Shown here: positions 42,069-50,273 of the stretch, one piece after another
Layout: every line of letters starts with the position of its first letter
Position numbering within the stretch: position 1 is the stretch's first letter
Origin: VFJZ01 sp046598415
GTDB lineage: Bacteria; Actinomycetota; Thermoleophilia; Gaiellales; F1-60-MAGs149
Direction of reading: 5' to 3'
Assembly (NCBI GenBank): GCA_046598415.1
Contig: JBKJIG010000102.1
Coordinates: 1 to 64,000 of the forward strand
Length of the DNA: 64,000 bases
Made by a program: the position numbers and the translations under genes
The notes under the pieces: model-generated
What the model saw: only the letters and a program-made list of their open reading frames with translations
What the model was told of the DNA's origin: nothing
The model's database searches: none

Positions 42069-42397
42069 GCGTTCCTCCGCAGTCGGGCGGCGAGCAGCTT
42101 GCGGCGCCGGGGGGCGTGGCACTTGACGGTGCCGACGGGCAGCGACATCGCCTGGGCGACGTCCTCGTCACGGAGGTCGATGACGACCTTCAGCACGAGC
42201 GCGCTGCGCTCGTCCGGCGACAGCGGGTGCGAGTCGCGCAGCGCTCCGTCGACGCCGATCGGCCCGAGGTCGGGCTGGCAGGCATGGGCCAGGCCGGCCG
42301 CCGCGGCCGCGCCGTCGGCGAGGGTGTTGCGGTCGAGTCGATCGCGACCGCGGACACGCGCGGTCAGGTCGACGCTCACGTGACGGGTGCGGAGCAT
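42065..42397 (-). CDS. Orphan sigma-70 region-4-like HTH protein heading the fatty-acid operon
   Basis: 110 residues from ATG 42397. Residues about 60-106 read HPLSPDERSALVLKVVIDL, then RDEDVAQAMSLPVGTVKCHA, then PRRRKLLAARLRR, the helix-turn-helix of ECF-sigma region 4. There is no region 2, so it cannot be a complete sigma factor. The first 50 residues are Ala/Arg/Asp-rich without a known domain. TACAAT (42413-42408) lies 10 nt upstream, and its stop overlaps the fabZ ATG. It is therefore a genuine first gene of the eight-gene operon and may regulate it. Alternatively it is a truncated sigma factor retained for coupling. Confidence 0.65.
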   Translation of the reverse strand: MLRTRHVSVDLTARVRGRDRLDRNTLADGAAAAAGLAHACQPDLGPIGVDGALRDSHPLSPDERSALVLKVVIDLRDEDVAQAMSLPVGTVKCHAPRRRKLLAARLRRNA

Positions 42398-42406
42398 TCG
42401 GGCGGC

Positions 42407-42413
42407 TATTGTA
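42407..42413. promoter_or_regulatory. Symmetric bidirectional -10 element (fab operon / birA)
   Basis: TATTGTA. On the minus strand TACAAT (42413-42408) is 10 nt before the ATG of the sigma-r4 gene. On the plus strand TATTGT (42407-42412) is 7 nt before GTG 42420 of birA. Start codons are only 22 bp apart, so both operons must initiate here or inside each other. Confidence 0.6.
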
Positions 42414-42419
42414 GGCGAC

Positions 42420-43193
42420 GTGGCGCGGCCGGGAAGCCCCCTCACCAGTGCGCACTTCGGCTGGCACGCGTCGCTGCTCCGCGAATGCGGCTCGACGCAG
42501 GACATCGTGCGCGCCGCCGCGGCCGAGGGTGCCGCGGAGGGATTCATCGCCGTCACCGACCACCAGACCGACGGCCGTGGGCGCCGCGGCCGGACGTGGG
42601 CTGACGAGCCCGGCACATCGTTGATGTTCTCGCTGCTGCTGCGCCCCGGCGCGTCGACCGAGGCCCTTGCGCCCCTGGCCCTCGTCGTCGGCGTCGGCAT
42701 CGCCGAGGCGCTTCCGGTCGCGGCCCGGATCCGGTGGCCCAACGACATCGTGATCGGCGGTGCGAAGCTGGCCGGGATCCTGATGGAGCTCGAGACGCCG
42801 CCGGGCGGCGGCCGCTACGTCATCGTCGGCGTCGGTATCAACGCGAACACCGCGCCGGAGCGCCTGCCGGCCACCGACCGGCTGCCTGCCACGTCGCTGC
42901 TGATCGAGACCGGCGAGACGCAGGATCGCCTGACGCTGCTGCACGACGTGAGGGACGGCATCGAGGCCGCCTACGACACCTGGACGGAGCACGGCTTCGC
43001 GGCGCTGCGCGCCCGGTTCGCCGCGCTCGACGACCTGGCCGCCCGCGGCGTCGTCCTGCAGCTGGGGAACGGCACGCTGGCGGGTACCGCGGCGGGCGTC
43101 GACGACAGCGGCCGGCTGGTCGTGACGCTGGCCGACGGCAGCGACCGGCGACTCGATGCCGGCGAGGTCGTGCGCGTCGAGGAGCCCGCGTGA
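42420..43193 (+). CDS. birA: Biotin--[acetyl-CoA-carboxylase] ligase
   Basis: 257 residues from GTG 42420. Biotin ligase catalytic domain with ECGSTQDIV, the biotinyl-AMP loop GRGRRGRTW near 61-69, IRWPNDIVIGGAKLAGILMEL near 103, and VGVGINAN. The C-terminal SH3-like domain (about 205-255) is present; there is no N-terminal winged helix, so it is a monofunctional ligase and not a repressor. It biotinylates the AccB-type carrier (not in this window). The divergent fab/acc operon shares its promoter region, which links biotin loading to malonyl-CoA supply. Confidence 0.92.
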   Translation: MARPGSPLTSAHFGWHASLLRECGSTQDIVRAAAAEGAAEGFIAVTDHQTDGRGRRGRTWADEPGTSLMFSLLLRPGASTEALAPLALVVGVGIAEALPVAARIRWPNDIVIGGAKLAGILMELETPPGGGRYVIVGVGINANTAPERLPATDRLPATSLLIETGETQDRLTLLHDVRDGIEAAYDTWTEHGFAALRARFAALDDLAARGVVLQLGNGTLAGTAAGVDDSGRLVVTLADGSDRRLDAGEVVRVEEPA

Positions 43194-43786
43194 TCGACGT
43201 CTTCCTCGCCGGGACGGCGCCCGGTGTCGGCAAGACGCGCGTCGCGGGTCTGTACGCGCAGGAGGCGATCGCACGTGGCCGCACCCCGGGCTTCCTGAAG
43301 GTCGCGCAGACCGGTCGCACCGACGACGCCATCGCGGTCGCCACGGCGGCGGCCGGAACCGTGTGCGCGACGGGCTACCGTTTCCTGGCGGCGCTGTCGC
43401 CGGGCATCGCCTCCCGCATCGAGCATGCGCCGGCACCGAGCGTCGAGCACCTGCTGGAGGTGGTTGACGAGCTGCGCAGCACCTCCGACGGCATCATCAT
43501 CGAGGGTGGCGGGCTGCTGGAGCCGCTGAGCGAGACGACGACGTTCGCCGACCTGGCCGCCGCCGTGGGCCTGCCGCTGGTGATCGTCACGCGGCCGGAC
43601 CGGGCCGCGCTGTCGGTCGTCGCGCTGACGATCGAGGCCGCCGCAGCGCGCGGCATCGAGGTGGCGGGCATCGCCATCAACGGCTGCGCGCACAAGCCCG
43701 ACCTGGTGGAACGCACGACGCGGGCCGAGTTGGGCCGGATCGCACCGGTGCTCGGCTCGCTGCCGCTCGAGGCCGTCCCGGGCTGA
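43190..43786 (+). CDS. bioD: Dethiobiotin synthetase-like P-loop ATPase
   Basis: 198 residues from GTG 43190 (GTGA overlap with birA). N-terminal P-loop GTAPGVGKTRVAG replaces the usual GTDTxVGKT. VAQTG resembles the substrate-binding K-x-QTG of BioD, EGGGLLEPL the Mg-binding EGAGG-like motif, and INGC the nucleotide-recognising N. It is about 25 residues shorter than typical BioD. BioD closes the ureido ring of dethiobiotin; linkage with birA supports biotin metabolism. No bioA, bioB or bioF is nearby, so a diverged role is possible. Confidence 0.7.
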   Translation: MIDVFLAGTAPGVGKTRVAGLYAQEAIARGRTPGFLKVAQTGRTDDAIAVATAAAGTVCATGYRFLAALSPGIASRIEHAPAPSVEHLLEVVDELRSTSDGIIIEGGGLLEPLSETTTFADLAAAVGLPLVIVTRPDRAALSVVALTIEAAAARGIEVAGIAINGCAHKPDLVERTTRAELGRIAPVLGSLPLEAVPG

Positions 43787-43787
43787 C

Positions 43788-45248
43788 GTGTATCGCTTCG
43801 ACGTCGACGAGCACTCGCAGACGCTCGCGATCGCGCTGGTGCGCGAGCGCGTCACGGCCGAGGTCTGGCGCCCGGCGCGCGAGGCCGTCGGCGTCGTGTG
43901 CGGCGCCGGCGACGAGCAGGCTCGCGGGCGGGCGCAGGAGCTCGACCGCTGCGCTGACCGGTTCGCGCAGATCGCGGCCACCACGCCCGCCGCGCGGCCG
44001 AGCGCGCTCGACGCGTCCCTCACGGCCGGCAGCGCGATCATGGTCGATCTGTACGAGCTGGCCGGGCGCCTGCGCCGCGGCCCACGCGACGCCGCCGCGA
44101 CGACGATCGCCGCCCGCATCCGCGACGCGCTCGACGTGCAGATCGCACGCGATCCGGCGGGCAAGTCGAACGAGTACCTGGCGATGCTCGAACGCGTCGA
44201 CGGCGGCTACGAGCACCTGCCCGCGCGCAACCTGGCCCGCACGTATCCGGGCATGGCCGCGCTGCGCGAGTCGGTGGTCGCCGAGCTGGTGCACCTCGGT
44301 GCCCTCCGCGACCAGGTCGGCGAGGCGGCCGCGCCGACCACCGCCGCGCCCGACGCCGCCGTACCGCTCGCAGCCACCCCACCCGCACCCGCTGTGACAC
44401 TCCGGCCGATCGCCGAGATCCTCGCCGCGCTCGACGGCCTGATCGGGCTGAAGACGGCGAAGGCGTACGTGAATTCGCTGACCAACCTGCTCACCGTCCG
44501 CCGCCGGCGGGCCGAGCGCAACATGCCGAACCCGCCGTTGTCGCACCACATGGTGTTCACCGGTCCGCCCGGTACGGGCAAGACCACCGTCGCCCGCCTG
44601 GTGGCGGAGATCTTCGGCTCGCTCGGGCTCCTCGCGAAGGGCCACCTGGTCGAGGTCACACGGTCCGACCTGGTGGCCGAGTACGTCGGCCAGACCGCGC
44701 CGCGCACGCAGGCCGTGGTCGACCGGGCCATCGGCGGCGTGCTGTTCATCGACGAGGCGTACACGCTGGCGCCGGAGCAGGCGGGCAACGACTTCGGACG
44801 CGAGGCGATCGAGGCGCTGCTGAAGCGCATGGAGGACGACCGCGAGAGGTTCGTCGTCATCGTCGCCGGCTACCCGGACGAGATGGCGCGGTTCATCGGC
44901 TCGAACCCGGGCCTCGCGAGCCGCTTCAACGAGACGGTCGACTTTCCCGACTACACATCGGACGAGCTGGTCGCGATCCTCCGGCAGATGGTCGAGAAGG
45001 GCGGCTACGCGCTGTCCGACGGCGCCCGGAAGCGGGCGCGCGAGGTGCTGAGCGCGCTGCACGATGCGCGCGACCGGTCGTTCGGCAACGCCCGCACAGC
45101 CCGCAACCTGTTCGAGGACGCAGTGCTCGCCCACGCCGACCGCGTGGCCGGCAAGGCCGACCTCACCGACCGCGAGCTGGAGCTGATCGAGACGTCCGAC
45201 ATCAACCGCGCGGCCGAGGCGGCGCTGCGCACGGAGGCCGCCCGGTGA
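43788..45248 (+). CDS. CbxX/CfqX (SpoVK-type) AAA ATPase with novel N-terminal domain
   Basis: 486 residues from GTG 43788. The C-terminal AAA module (about 215-480) has LDGLIGLKTAKAYVNSL, Walker A GPPGTGKTT near 264, LVAEYVGQTAPRTQAVV (pore loop and sensor-like segment), Walker B VLFIDEAYTLAP, sensor 1 IVAGYPDEM, and arginine-finger region NPGLASRFNETVDFPDY. The first 200 residues are helical and Ala/Arg-rich with an Ala/Pro linker at 180-205 and do not match a family I know. Relatives include rubisco activase CbbX, SpoVK and the EccA proteins of type VII secretion; none of their partners is nearby. It is coupled to a small downstream gene. Confidence 0.8.
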   Translation: MYRFDVDEHSQTLAIALVRERVTAEVWRPAREAVGVVCGAGDEQARGRAQELDRCADRFAQIAATTPAARPSALDASLTAGSAIMVDLYELAGRLRRGPRDAAATTIAARIRDALDVQIARDPAGKSNEYLAMLERVDGGYEHLPARNLARTYPGMAALRESVVAELVHLGALRDQVGEAAAPTTAAPDAAVPLAATPPAPAVTLRPIAEILAALDGLIGLKTAKAYVNSLTNLLTVRRRRAERNMPNPPLSHHMVFTGPPGTGKTTVARLVAEIFGSLGLLAKGHLVEVTRSDLVAEYVGQTAPRTQAVVDRAIGGVLFIDEAYTLAPEQAGNDFGREAIEALLKRMEDDRERFVVIVAGYPDEMARFIGSNPGLASRFNETVDFPDYTSDELVAILRQMVEKGGYALSDGARKRAREVLSALHDARDRSFGNARTARNLFEDAVLAHADRVAGKADLTDRELELIETSDINRAAEAALRTEAAR

Positions 45249-45448
45249 GCGACCGCCCGACGCCCTGGACGGTGCTCGGCGTGGCGGAGGACGCCGATCT
45301 CGAGACGTGCGCGGCCGCGTTCCGGAGCCGGCTCACCGACGCCGGCCCGCATCTCGTCGGCGCGCACGCCGAAGACCGGTCGAGCGACGTGGCAACGTGG
45401 GCCGGGTTGGTCGAGGCCTGGCGAGCAGTGACCGCCGCCGCCCGCTGA
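45245..45448 (+). CDS. Small J-domain-like protein coupled to the AAA ATPase
   Basis: 67 residues from GTG 45245, overlapping the AAA stop as GTGA. The N-terminus PWTVLGVAEDADLETCAAAFRSRL matches helix I-II of a J-domain (PYxVLGVxxxAxxxxIxxAYR), but the HPD loop that stimulates Hsp70 is missing and the protein ends after one more helix. It may be a degenerate J-like adaptor or an unrelated small protein. Overlap with the upstream gene supports that it is real and functions with the ATPase. Confidence 0.6.
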   Translation: MSDRPTPWTVLGVAEDADLETCAAAFRSRLTDAGPHLVGAHAEDRSSDVATWAGLVEAWRAVTAAAR

Positions 45449-45482
45449 GCTGCCACCGAACTCCGGCTCGCGCCGCCGGCCC

Positions 45483-47738
45483 CTACTTCGGCACGGTGAA
45501 CCTGAACGCCTTCGGCATGGTGTTGCCGAGGCCATCCTTGCCGACGATCGTGAGGCTCCGCGCGGCGCCCATCAGCTTGCGCGAGAGGCGCAACTTGACG
45601 ACGCCCGCCCTCACGTGGCGCGTGATCAGCACCTTGGAGCCACGCTTGACCTGCACGGTCGCGGCCTCCGACATGCGCATCGTGGCGACCACGTCGCGGA
45701 GGCGGTTGATCTTGCGGACGCCGACACGGCGGATCGTCGGGGCGTGCGTGTCGATGACGATCGGCACCTGGAAGTCGAGCGGGCCGCCGGCACCCGCCAC
45801 GAGCAGCTGCACCGTGTAGACGCCGTCCGGCAGGCCGCGGCCGGTCCATCGATACGTGAAGGGCCCGGGCGCCTGGTCGTACAGCAACGCCAGGTTCTTG
45901 ACGAGCGCCGACCGTCGGAACAACCGGATCTGGGCGTCGCCGGGCTCGGCGCGCGTAAACGACATCGCTGCGACGTCGACGACGCCATCGCCGTTCGGTG
46001 AGATTCCCGGCGAGACCGCGAACGCGCCGGCCTGGTGGCGAAGGTCGACGTTGGCGCTCGCCGTCTCCAGCGCCGCTCCGGGCAACTGCGACCGGACGAC
46101 GTACTTGTAGTGCCCGCTCGGCACCACCGAACCGTCGGCGCGCCGGCCGTTCCAGGACAGCTGCTGCGGGCCGGCCGCAAGGGGCGCCGGCGCGCGCAGG
46201 ATGACCACGCCATCCCCGGCCATCGTCATCACCAGCACCTGTACCGTGGCGGCCTTGACCTGGTTCCATACAACCTTGCCGATGGCGGCTCCGACCAGCG
46301 CCGGCGGGCCCGCCGCGACACCGGCGACCGCCGCGGTCGCCGTCGGACCGGACGCTCCGCCGCCGCCGGCCGTGACGCTGCCGTCGAACCCGCCCTCCGC
46401 CGCCCGGGCGGCGCCTGCCTCGATGCGCCAGCGCAGCAGGTCGGCGCGAGGCAGCCCGCCGCCGCCGAGCACGGCGCCGTTCCAGGTTGCGTCGACGGTC
46501 GCGCCCGTGCCCTCGAACCGGGCGACGGTGGCGCCGCCGGTCGTCACGACGAGCACGCGCCACGCCGACGACGTCGACAGCCGCGCCCGGAAGCGGATCG
46601 GCTTGAACGGCGACGTGATCGTCGGCGGCGTCACCGTCGGATCGAGCACCTTCAGGTTGCCGGCGCCCGCCACGGCCGCGCGGATCTGCCCCAGCTCGGA
46701 GTAGACGCCGTCGCCGGGGCAGTCGGTGGGGCCGGCGTCGCGATGAGCGAAGATGGCCGGGAACGACACCGTCCTGCCCTTGGCGAACCGTTCGTTGCCC
46801 TCCGACGTCAGCGTCACGCGCGACTTCGGGTCGATGTGGCCGACGTCGAGCCGCCAGGCGAGCAGCGTGTCGAGCGCTTGCACCTGCTTCGACGCCGGCC
46901 CGCTCCTCGAGAAGTTGCCGATCAGCGCGATGCCGATCGTGCCGGTGTTGAACCCGGCGGTGTGCGAGCCGACGACGTTCTTGTCGACGCCTCCGTAGCG
47001 GCCCTCGTACACCCGGCCCTGCGCGTCGACGAGGAAGTTGAACGCCAGGTCGGCCAGGCCGTTGCCGCGCGTCTGGTAGAGGTAGAGGCTGCGGATGATG
47101 CCGCCCACCTGCGCCGAGGCATAGCCGTTCGGCGTCGCCGTGTGGTGGATCACCGCGGCCAGCACGCGCGGGGCGATCACGGGTGCGCCGTTGCGGAGCT
47201 TCTCGTCGGCACCCCACCCGGCGCGCGGCACGATCGCCGGCTGGGCGGCGTTCGCGCGCGGCGCGGCGCGCAGGGCCGGGTCGGGACCGGGCTGCACGAC
47301 GATCGCCCGCAGGTCGCGGACGCGGCCGCGAACGCGGATCTGGAGCCGCGCGGAGCTGCCGAACCACGCCGCCTCCGACATCCACGGCGCATTGCGCCTG
47401 CGCTCGTTCGCGTTGGCGAGGTCGGCGCGGTCGAGCGGCTGCCAGGCGCCGAAGCGGCCCTTCGCGTGGGCGCTGCGGACCTCGAGGCGCGCGTTGCGCG
47501 TGCCGCGCCAGTGCACGCCGGCGAGGGAGAATCCGCCCTTGACCCGGATCGACTTGAGGATCGTCCAGCGCGCGGCGGTCGTCGAGTTCGCGACACGGGC
47601 CGTCGGCGACGCTGCGGCCTGCAGCGGCACCTTGATGACGCGGACGGAGCCGGCCGCGTCCGCCGCGGCGGGCGCCACGAGAGCGACGAACACGGCCGCC
47701 GCCAGGGCGGCCAGGGAGTGGGGGCGCAGCGCAGACAC
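45483..47738 (-). CDS. Secreted PGRP-type N-acetylmuramoyl-L-alanine amidase with C-terminal Ig-like repeats
   Basis: 751 residues from GTG 47738, with signal peptide LAALAAAVFVALVAPAAADAAG. The Amidase_2/PGRP domain (about 165-345) has RAGWGADEKLR, zinc His in IHHTATPNGYASAQV, GGIIRSLYLYQ, SHTAGFNTGTIGIALIGNF, and zinc ligands His and Cys in FAHRDAGPTDCPGDG. The remaining 400 residues hold beta-rich segments, among them FlgD-like Ig stretches: WNGRRADGSVVPSGHYKYVV and WTGRGLPDGVYTVQLLV. It cleaves the amide between MurNAc and the stem peptide; the repeats likely hold it on the surface. Divergent from nfeD. Confidence 0.87.
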   Translation of the reverse strand: MSALRPHSLAALAAAVFVALVAPAAADAAGSVRVIKVPLQAAASPTARVANSTTAARWTILKSIRVKGGFSLAGVHWRGTRNARLEVRSAHAKGRFGAWQPLDRADLANANERRRNAPWMSEAAWFGSSARLQIRVRGRVRDLRAIVVQPGPDPALRAAPRANAAQPAIVPRAGWGADEKLRNGAPVIAPRVLAAVIHHTATPNGYASAQVGGIIRSLYLYQTRGNGLADLAFNFLVDAQGRVYEGRYGGVDKNVVGSHTAGFNTGTIGIALIGNFSRSGPASKQVQALDTLLAWRLDVGHIDPKSRVTLTSEGNERFAKGRTVSFPAIFAHRDAGPTDCPGDGVYSELGQIRAAVAGAGNLKVLDPTVTPPTITSPFKPIRFRARLSTSSAWRVLVVTTGGATVARFEGTGATVDATWNGAVLGGGGLPRADLLRWRIEAGAARAAEGGFDGSVTAGGGGASGPTATAAVAGVAAGPPALVGAAIGKVVWNQVKAATVQVLVMTMAGDGVVILRAPAPLAAGPQQLSWNGRRADGSVVPSGHYKYVVRSQLPGAALETASANVDLRHQAGAFAVSPGISPNGDGVVDVAAMSFTRAEPGDAQIRLFRRSALVKNLALLYDQAPGPFTYRWTGRGLPDGVYTVQLLVAGAGGPLDFQVPIVIDTHAPTIRRVGVRKINRLRDVVATMRMSEAATVQVKRGSKVLITRHVRAGVVKLRLSRKLMGAARSLTIVGKDGLGNTMPKAFRFTVPK

Positions 47739-47817
47739 CGTTGTCGGTGTGGTCCCAAGGAGGAGCCTCGGTCGAACCCTATGCGACTTTCGTCCCCGGC
47801 ACCACCCATCCGCACCG

Positions 47818-47823
47818 TATACT
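47818..47823 (+). promoter_or_regulatory. -10 element of the nfeD-stomatin operon
   Basis: CGTATACTGG carries TATACT, 12 nt before ATG 47836. The same CGTATACTGG decamer occurs at the rpmH promoter (59937-59946). Confidence 0.5.
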
Positions 47824-47835
47824 GGCGGTACTTTT

Positions 47836-49143
47836 ATGCACTGGAGCCGTCGGATCGGATCGGTGCTCGCCGCGGTGATCGCGACTGCCGCCATCGGCGT
47901 CCCGGCCTCCGCTGCGGCACCGGTCGTGCGCGAGGTGGTGCTCGATCGAGCCATCGATCCTGTCACGGCGCGATTCGTGATCGGCCAGATCGAGGCCGCC
48001 GAGCAGCGCGGCGACGCAGGCATCGTGATCCGCATCGACACGCCCGGCGGGCTCGACTCGTCGATGCGCGACATCATCAAGGCCGAGCTCGCCGCCAAGA
48101 TCCCGGTGCTCACCTTCGTGGCACCCAACGGCGCCCGCTCGGCGTCGGCCGGCGTGTTCGTGATGATGGCCTCCGACCTGACGGCGATGGCGCCGACGAC
48201 GAACCTCGGCTCGTCCACGCCCGTCGCCGCCGGGGCCGACATCCCTGACGGCGACCTCAAGCGGAAAATCGTCAACGACGCGGTGGCGCGGATCCGGGTG
48301 CTCGCGACGACCCACGGCCGGAACGCCGACTGGGCCGAGAAGGCGGTCCGCCAGGCGGCCAACATCAGCGCCGCCGAAGCGCTCGATCTGGGCGTCATCG
48401 AGATCGTCGCCACCGACACACCCGACCTGCTGCGGCAGGCCGAGGGGCGCACCGTGGAGCCGAAGGGGATCACGCTGTCGTTCCAGGGCGCGACGATCGA
48501 GACGCACACATTGCCGCTGCACCTGCAGATCCTGGACGTGCTGATTGATCCGAATCTGATCTCGATCATGTTCCTCGCCGGCCTCGCGCTGATCGCCTTC
48601 GAGGTCGCCAGCCCCGGTGCGATCTTCCCCGGCGCCGCGGGTGGCCTGCTCCTGGTGCTTTCCCTGTTCGGCATCTCGGTCCTGCCGTTCACCTGGCTCG
48701 GCCTGCTGCTGCTCCTGCTCGGGGCGGGGTTGTTGATCGCCGAGATCAACGTCGGGCATGGCGCGCTCGGGGCGGTGGGCGTGGTCGCATTCGCGGTCGG
48801 TGCGTTCCTGGTCTTCGATTCCGATCAGGAGGGCTTACGGATCTCGATCCCGCTCGTGGTCGGTACCGCGCTGGTACTCTTCGCCGGCTTCACGTTCATC
48901 ATCTCGCGCACCATCAAGGTGCGAAAACTGCCCGTCGCGACCGGCCTCTCGACGCTTGTCGGGCGGCGCGCCGAGGTGCGTGAGGCGCTCGATCCCGAGG
49001 GTCTCGTGTTCGTCCACGGCGAGCTCTGGGCGGCCGTCTCCGACGGCGAGCCCGTGCCCGTCGGCTCCGGTGTGGTCATCGAACGCCTCGAGGGCTTCAC
49101 ACTCCACGTCCAACCCGCTCCGCTAGAGGAGGTGCGGTCGTGA
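47836..49143 (+). CDS. NfeD-family membrane protein with ClpP-class serine protease domain
   Basis: 435 residues from ATG 47836; signal peptide RIGSVLAAVIATAAIGVPASAAA. The ClpP-like domain (30-210) has IRIDTPGGLDSSMRDI, and the nucleophile region ARSASAGVFVMMASD with Ser; TNLGSSTPV follows. Four to five membrane helices at about 225-355 (IMFLAGLALIAFEVASPG, GGLLLVLSLFGISVLPF, LGLLLLLLGAGLLIAEI, ALGAVGVVAFAVGAFLVF) precede an NfeD OB-fold domain at the C-terminus (LVGRRAEVREALDPEGLVFVHGELW). This long NfeD type pairs with stomatin to process membrane proteins. It overlaps the slipin gene by 4 bp. Confidence 0.9.
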   Translation: MHWSRRIGSVLAAVIATAAIGVPASAAAPVVREVVLDRAIDPVTARFVIGQIEAAEQRGDAGIVIRIDTPGGLDSSMRDIIKAELAAKIPVLTFVAPNGARSASAGVFVMMASDLTAMAPTTNLGSSTPVAAGADIPDGDLKRKIVNDAVARIRVLATTHGRNADWAEKAVRQAANISAAEALDLGVIEIVATDTPDLLRQAEGRTVEPKGITLSFQGATIETHTLPLHLQILDVLIDPNLISIMFLAGLALIAFEVASPGAIFPGAAGGLLLVLSLFGISVLPFTWLGLLLLLLGAGLLIAEINVGHGALGAVGVVAFAVGAFLVFDSDQEGLRISIPLVVGTALVLFAGFTFIISRTIKVRKLPVATGLSTLVGRRAEVREALDPEGLVFVHGELWAAVSDGEPVPVGSGVVIERLEGFTLHVQPAPLEEVRS

Positions 49144-49901
49144 CCGCGCTCATTTCCGCCGTTGTCGTCGTCGCGTTGATCGTCGCGGTGCTGTTCGCTG
49201 CCCTGAAGGTCCTGCGCGAGTACGAGCGCGGGGTCGTGTTCCGCCTCGGGCGGCTGATCACCCAGCCGCGCGGCCCGGGCCTGATCTTCCTGATTCCGGT
49301 CATCGACCGGATGGTGCGCATCGACCTGCGGACGGTGACCCTCACCGTCCCGCCACAGGAGGTCATCACCCGCGACAACGTGCCGGTGCGCGTCAACGCC
49401 GTCGCCTACTTCCGCGTCGTCGACCCGACCGCCGCAGTGGTCGAGGTCGAGAAGTTCCTCGTCGCCACCAGCCAGATCGCCCAGACCACGCTGCGCTCGA
49501 CGCTCGGCCAGCACATGCTCGACGAGCTGCTGTCCGAGCGCGACAAGATCAACACGATCCTGCAGCGGATCATCGACGACCAGACGGCGCCCTGGGGCGT
49601 GAAGGTCTCGAACGTCGAAGTCAAGGACGTCGAGATCCCCAGCTCGATGCAGCGCGCCATGGCGCGGCAGGCCGAGGCCGAGCGCGAACGACGCGCGAAG
49701 GTGATCGCCGCGGAGGGCGAGTTCCAGGCATCGCAGAAGCTCGCCGACGCCGCGCAGGTGCTCTCCGAGCACCCCGTGTCGGTGCAGTTGCGCTACCTCC
49801 AGACCATGCTCGAGATGTCGTCGGAACGCACCTCGACGGTCATCTTCCCGATCCCCATCGACCTGATCGCGCACCTCAAGGGCGCGTTGGGTGCGCCATG
49901 A
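49140..49901 (+). CDS. Slipin (stomatin-like SPFH-domain protein)
   Basis: 253 residues from GTG 49140, with AGGAGG at 49126-49131. An N-terminal membrane hairpin (LISAVVVVALIVAVLFAALKVL) is followed by YERGVVFRLGRLITQPRGPGLIFLIP, RIDLRTVTLTVPPQEVITRDNVPVRVNAVAYFRV and the helical MARQAEAERERRAKVIAAEGEFQASQKLADAA. Stomatins oligomerise on the inner membrane face and are cleaved by the partner NfeD protease at their C-terminus. Operon with nfeD. Confidence 0.92.
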   Translation: MTALISAVVVVALIVAVLFAALKVLREYERGVVFRLGRLITQPRGPGLIFLIPVIDRMVRIDLRTVTLTVPPQEVITRDNVPVRVNAVAYFRVVDPTAAVVEVEKFLVATSQIAQTTLRSTLGQHMLDELLSERDKINTILQRIIDDQTAPWGVKVSNVEVKDVEIPSSMQRAMARQAEAERERRAKVIAAEGEFQASQKLADAAQVLSEHPVSVQLRYLQTMLEMSSERTSTVIFPIPIDLIAHLKGALGAP

Positions 49902-49941
49902 GTCTTTACCCCGGCCGCCCCGCCGTGGTAGCGTCGCGGCC

Positions 49942-50256
49942 ATGGTGACGAATGCCGACCTGCTGCAACCGGTGGATGTGCGCGACCACCTCCTCGGCCT
50001 GGAGCTGACGCTCGGGCAGGTCTGCCAGGTCGCCGGCATCTCCAAGATGCAGCTCGACTACTGGACGCAGAAGGCCGAGATCCCCACTCACGGACGCAAA
50101 CAGCGCACCTACGACATGGGCTCGGTCGAGACCGTCCTGCTCATCAAACAGGCCAAGGATCGCGGCCTCTCCCTGAGCGCGGCGATCACCGCCGTCCAGG
50201 AGTTCCAGGCACGTCGCACCTCGAGCACCGCCCAGACCGCCACCGCCACCGCCTAG
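49942..50256 (+). CDS. MerR-like helix-turn-helix regulator
   Basis: 104 residues from ATG 49942. The single recognised domain is a MerR-type winged helix: LTLGQVCQVAGISKMQLDYWTQKAEIPTHGRKQRTYDMGSVETVLLIKQAKDRGLSLSAA. A short Thr/Ala tail follows, with no dimerisation coiled coil or effector domain. TAGCGT at 49929-49934 is 7 nt before ATG, a leaderless-type promoter. Convergent with gyrA, 17 bp apart. Targets unknown. Confidence 0.75.
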   Translation: MVTNADLLQPVDVRDHLLGLELTLGQVCQVAGISKMQLDYWTQKAEIPTHGRKQRTYDMGSVETVLLIKQAKDRGLSLSAAITAVQEFQARRTSSTAQTATATA

Positions 50257-50273
50257 CGCGGCGAGCGGCGGCG

